From: Chloroflexota bacterium
GTDB lineage: Bacteria; Chloroflexota; Dehalococcoidia; Bin125
DNA: 15,418 nucleotides
Direction of reading: 5' to 3'
Assembly: GCA_026707335.1 (NCBI GenBank)
Contig: JAPOXB010000131.1
Coordinates: 1-15,418 of the forward strand
Part shown: piece after piece, positions 14,022-15,418 of the stretch
Layout of the letters: every line of letters begins with the position of its first letter
Position numbering within the stretch: the first letter of the stretch is position 1
Position numbers and translations under genes: made by a program
Notes under the pieces: generated by a model
Seen by the model: the letters and a program-made list of their open reading frames with translations, nothing else
Told to the model about the DNA's origin: nothing
Database searches by the model: none

Positions 14022-14052
14022 GAGGCCCGGCCCCTGCCGGGAACCGGGCCTC
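14022..14052. terminator. Strong 9-bp hairpin after MarR C
   Basis: GAGGCCCGG (14022-14030) and CCGGGCCTC (14044-14052) pair perfectly across a 13-base loop, starting 14 bases after the MarR C stop. On the plus strand it is followed by CCACGG. On the minus strand it would be followed by TTTCGTGC, so it looks slightly more like a minus-strand terminator. An alternative inner stem (CCCGG/CCGGG) is possible. Confidence 0.5.
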
Positions 14053-14352
14053 CCACGGACACCGCTCCGGTGCGCTCGACTCTGACCTCGAAAGCGCATC
14101 AGGAACTACCGCTCCCCCACTCTACATCGCTCGTGTGCGGCGTCACAAGCCGTTCGACGCGGGCGTTTCCTCTCTCTCGGCGGGGCCGCGGACACATTCC
14201 ACGCAGCGATCCGTTCAGCGCGGATCGGAACCCGCTGCCGCTCGGGCCGGCAGGCCGATCTAGCCCCCGCCTTCCGGGCGCGGGTGGGCCGGCGCTGCCG
14301 CCGCCCCGCGCTCCGAGGACGGGCGCCACGGCCGCCGGGAAGAGGAAACACG
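14053..14352 (+). other. 300-bp non-coding stretch upstream of the cadherin-like gene
   Basis: I see no supported gene here. It contains a perfect 7-bp inverted repeat, CGATCCG-N7-CGGATCG (14207-14227), that could be an operator or leader hairpin, and several GC-rich self-complementary stretches (14241-14330). No clear -35/-10 pair and no riboswitch family that I can recognise. The promoter of the downstream gene should lie within it. Confidence 0.5.
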
Positions 14353-15418
14353 ATGCGTGTACTCGCAGGGAATCATCGCGTGAGAACCAGGCTGCTGCGC
14401 GTGGCGGCGGCCCTCGTGTTCGCCGCGGCGGTCACGGCCGTGACGGTTCCCCTTTCCTCGCCCGTGGCGTCGGCTCAGGAACCGCCCCAGGAGTCGGACG
14501 TTCAGGGAGCAAGCTCGAAGCCGACCGCTCCGGGAACGCCGACGGTGACCCGCAAGCAGCAGACCTCGGCGTCGGCGCCGGCCCTGAGCGTGAGCTGGAC
14601 GGCCCCGTCGAGTGGCGCCTTCACCGGTTGGTACGAGGCGGAGTACCGCAAGCAGGGCGCCGCGAACTGGACGTCCTACTCCGGCGTGCTGCGGCACAAC
14701 AACACCAGCCTGACGCTGACGGGCCTGGAAGACGGCGCGACCTACGAGGTGCAGGTCCGCGCCTGCCACACCTTCTGCAACGACGAGGGACGAGGCCCCT
14801 GGTCGGGCGCCGGCTCCGGCCGGGCCAACCGCGCGCCGACAGCGACCAGCGCGGCCTTCAACGGCGGCACGGTCCCGGTCGGGAGCACCGCCGACTACCG
14901 CGAGACCGGGCAGGGCGCCCTGGGGGTGCTCTTCGCCGACGCCGACAGCGACACGCTCACCTATTCGGCCGCCGCCCAGCACCCCGCCCTGCTCGGGGTC
15001 AGCCTGTCCGGCTCGGCCGGACAAGCCCATCTGCGGGTCACCCTGCTCAATCAGGGCTCGTCGAAGGTCAACATCACGGCCACCGACGCCTACGGCGGGT
15101 CGGTCACCCGCAGCGTGACCATCACCGTCACCGCGGAGACGAGCCGGAGCGTCGCCGAGAACTCCGCCGCCGGCACGAATGTGGGCGCGCCGGTGACGGG
15201 GACGCCGTACGACGACGATGACGAAGAGACCGACGACGCCCTGACCTACACGCTGCATGGCAAGGCGGCGGACTCGGGGCTGTTCGTCATCGACTCCGCC
15301 AGCGGCCAGATCAGCGTGGCCGAGGGCGCGACGCTGGACTACGAGACGGATGACGCCCACCGGGAGACGGAGACCTCGAACGGCGAGGTGATCGCCAAGT
15401 TCTACCGCGGCGAGGTGC
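14353..15418 (+). CDS. Secreted FnIII/Ig-like/cadherin-repeat surface protein (3' end beyond right edge)
   Basis: The frame is open from ATG 14353 to the right edge (355 residues visible). AGAGG (14341-14345) is 7 bases before the ATG; a GTG at 14380 is an alternative. An N-terminal basic and hydrophobic segment (11-32) with VASA cleavage near residue 41 indicates Sec export. A fibronectin type III domain covers about 57-158 (SWTAPSSGAFTGWYEAEYRK, TLTGLEDGATYEVQVRAC). An Ig/cadherin-like domain follows at 160-260 (FADADSDTLTYS, ITATDAYGGSVTRSVTITV). A cadherin repeat begins near 262 (RSVAENSAAGTNVG, DDALTYTL, FVIDSASGQI, LDYET) and includes an Asp/Glu-rich, probably calcium-binding loop (DDDDEETDD). 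Such proteins are usually long and repetitive, with roles in adhesion or at the cell surface. Its link to the regulatory genes is unknown. Confidence 0.88.
   Translation, partial: MRVLAGNHRVRTRLLRVAAALVFAAAVTAVTVPLSSPVASAQEPPQESDVQGASSKPTAPGTPTVTRKQQTSASAPALSVSWTAPSSGAFTGWYEAEYRKQGAANWTSYSGVLRHNNTSLTLTGLEDGATYEVQVRACHTFCNDEGRGPWSGAGSGRANRAPTATSAAFNGGTVPVGSTADYRETGQGALGVLFADADSDTLTYSAAAQHPALLGVSLSGSAGQAHLRVTLLNQGSSKVNITATDAYGGSVTRSVTITVTAETSRSVAENSAAGTNVGAPVTGTPYDDDDEETDDALTYTLHGKAADSGLFVIDSASGQISVAEGATLDYETDDAHRETETSNGEVIAKFYRGEV

Noticed and set aside
14022..14352. Possible riboswitch leader before the cadherin-like gene
   Set aside because: Hairpins are present but I could not match any conserved core of a known riboswitch class; a covariance-model search would decide.
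14070..15221. Plus-strand open frame in another frame over the cadherin-like gene
   Set aside because: Arg/Gly-rich translation without domains; the frame starting at 14353 has a signal peptide and FnIII/cadherin motifs.

Overview
The window is GC-rich, and its genes use GTG and TTG as well as ATG starts. The style points to a Chloroflexota bacterium (Dehalococcoidia/SAR202-like, possibly marine or sponge-associated). That assignment rests on family recognition: an 'LQPGWNLIGW' module in a secreted protein, a 'DGWG-RILP' secreted protein, a cadherin/FnIII surface protein, and soluble GAF-PAS kinases fused to a response regulator. No rRNA, tRNA, CRISPR array, transposase or phage gene was seen.

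Left block (1-3910, minus strand): two secreted proteins. The gene at 1025-3910 starts with GTG and encodes an exported three-unit zinc-metallopeptidase-like protein. Only its first unit keeps HExxH and the downstream Glu. The gene downstream of it (start at 938) runs off the left edge and is a secreted protein of unknown function.

Middle block (3911-12778, plus strand): a divergent promoter region with two copies of an 11-bp direct repeat leads into kinase 1 (GAF-PAS-HisKA-HATPase-REC-winged helix, one polypeptide). Then come MarR regulator A, kinase 2 (a full-length paralogue of kinase 1) and three tandem, near-identical 273-aa class I SAM methyltransferases, MT1, MT2 and MT3. MT1 and MT2 are probably co-transcribed. 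MT1 and MT3 each have their own upstream region, and these share a palindromic site, a CAC(G/C)CACC block and a TAT(C/G)ATT block at exactly the same distances, although the bases between have diverged.

Right block (12779-15418): MarR B (minus) converges on MT3 and is divergent from MarR C (plus). The gap between the two MarR genes contains a TTGACA promoter with two small palindromes. The window ends in a secreted FnIII/Ig-like/cadherin protein that runs off the right edge.

My reading is a locus built by local duplication (two kinases, three MarR regulators of one subfamily, three methyltransferases). It looks like a cytosolic sensing system in which kinase/transcription-factor fusions and MarR repressors could set expression of a methyltransferase set. 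The substrates, the ligands and any direct link between regulators and methyltransferases are inference. The shared operator module in front of MT1 and MT3 is the most concrete new signal.
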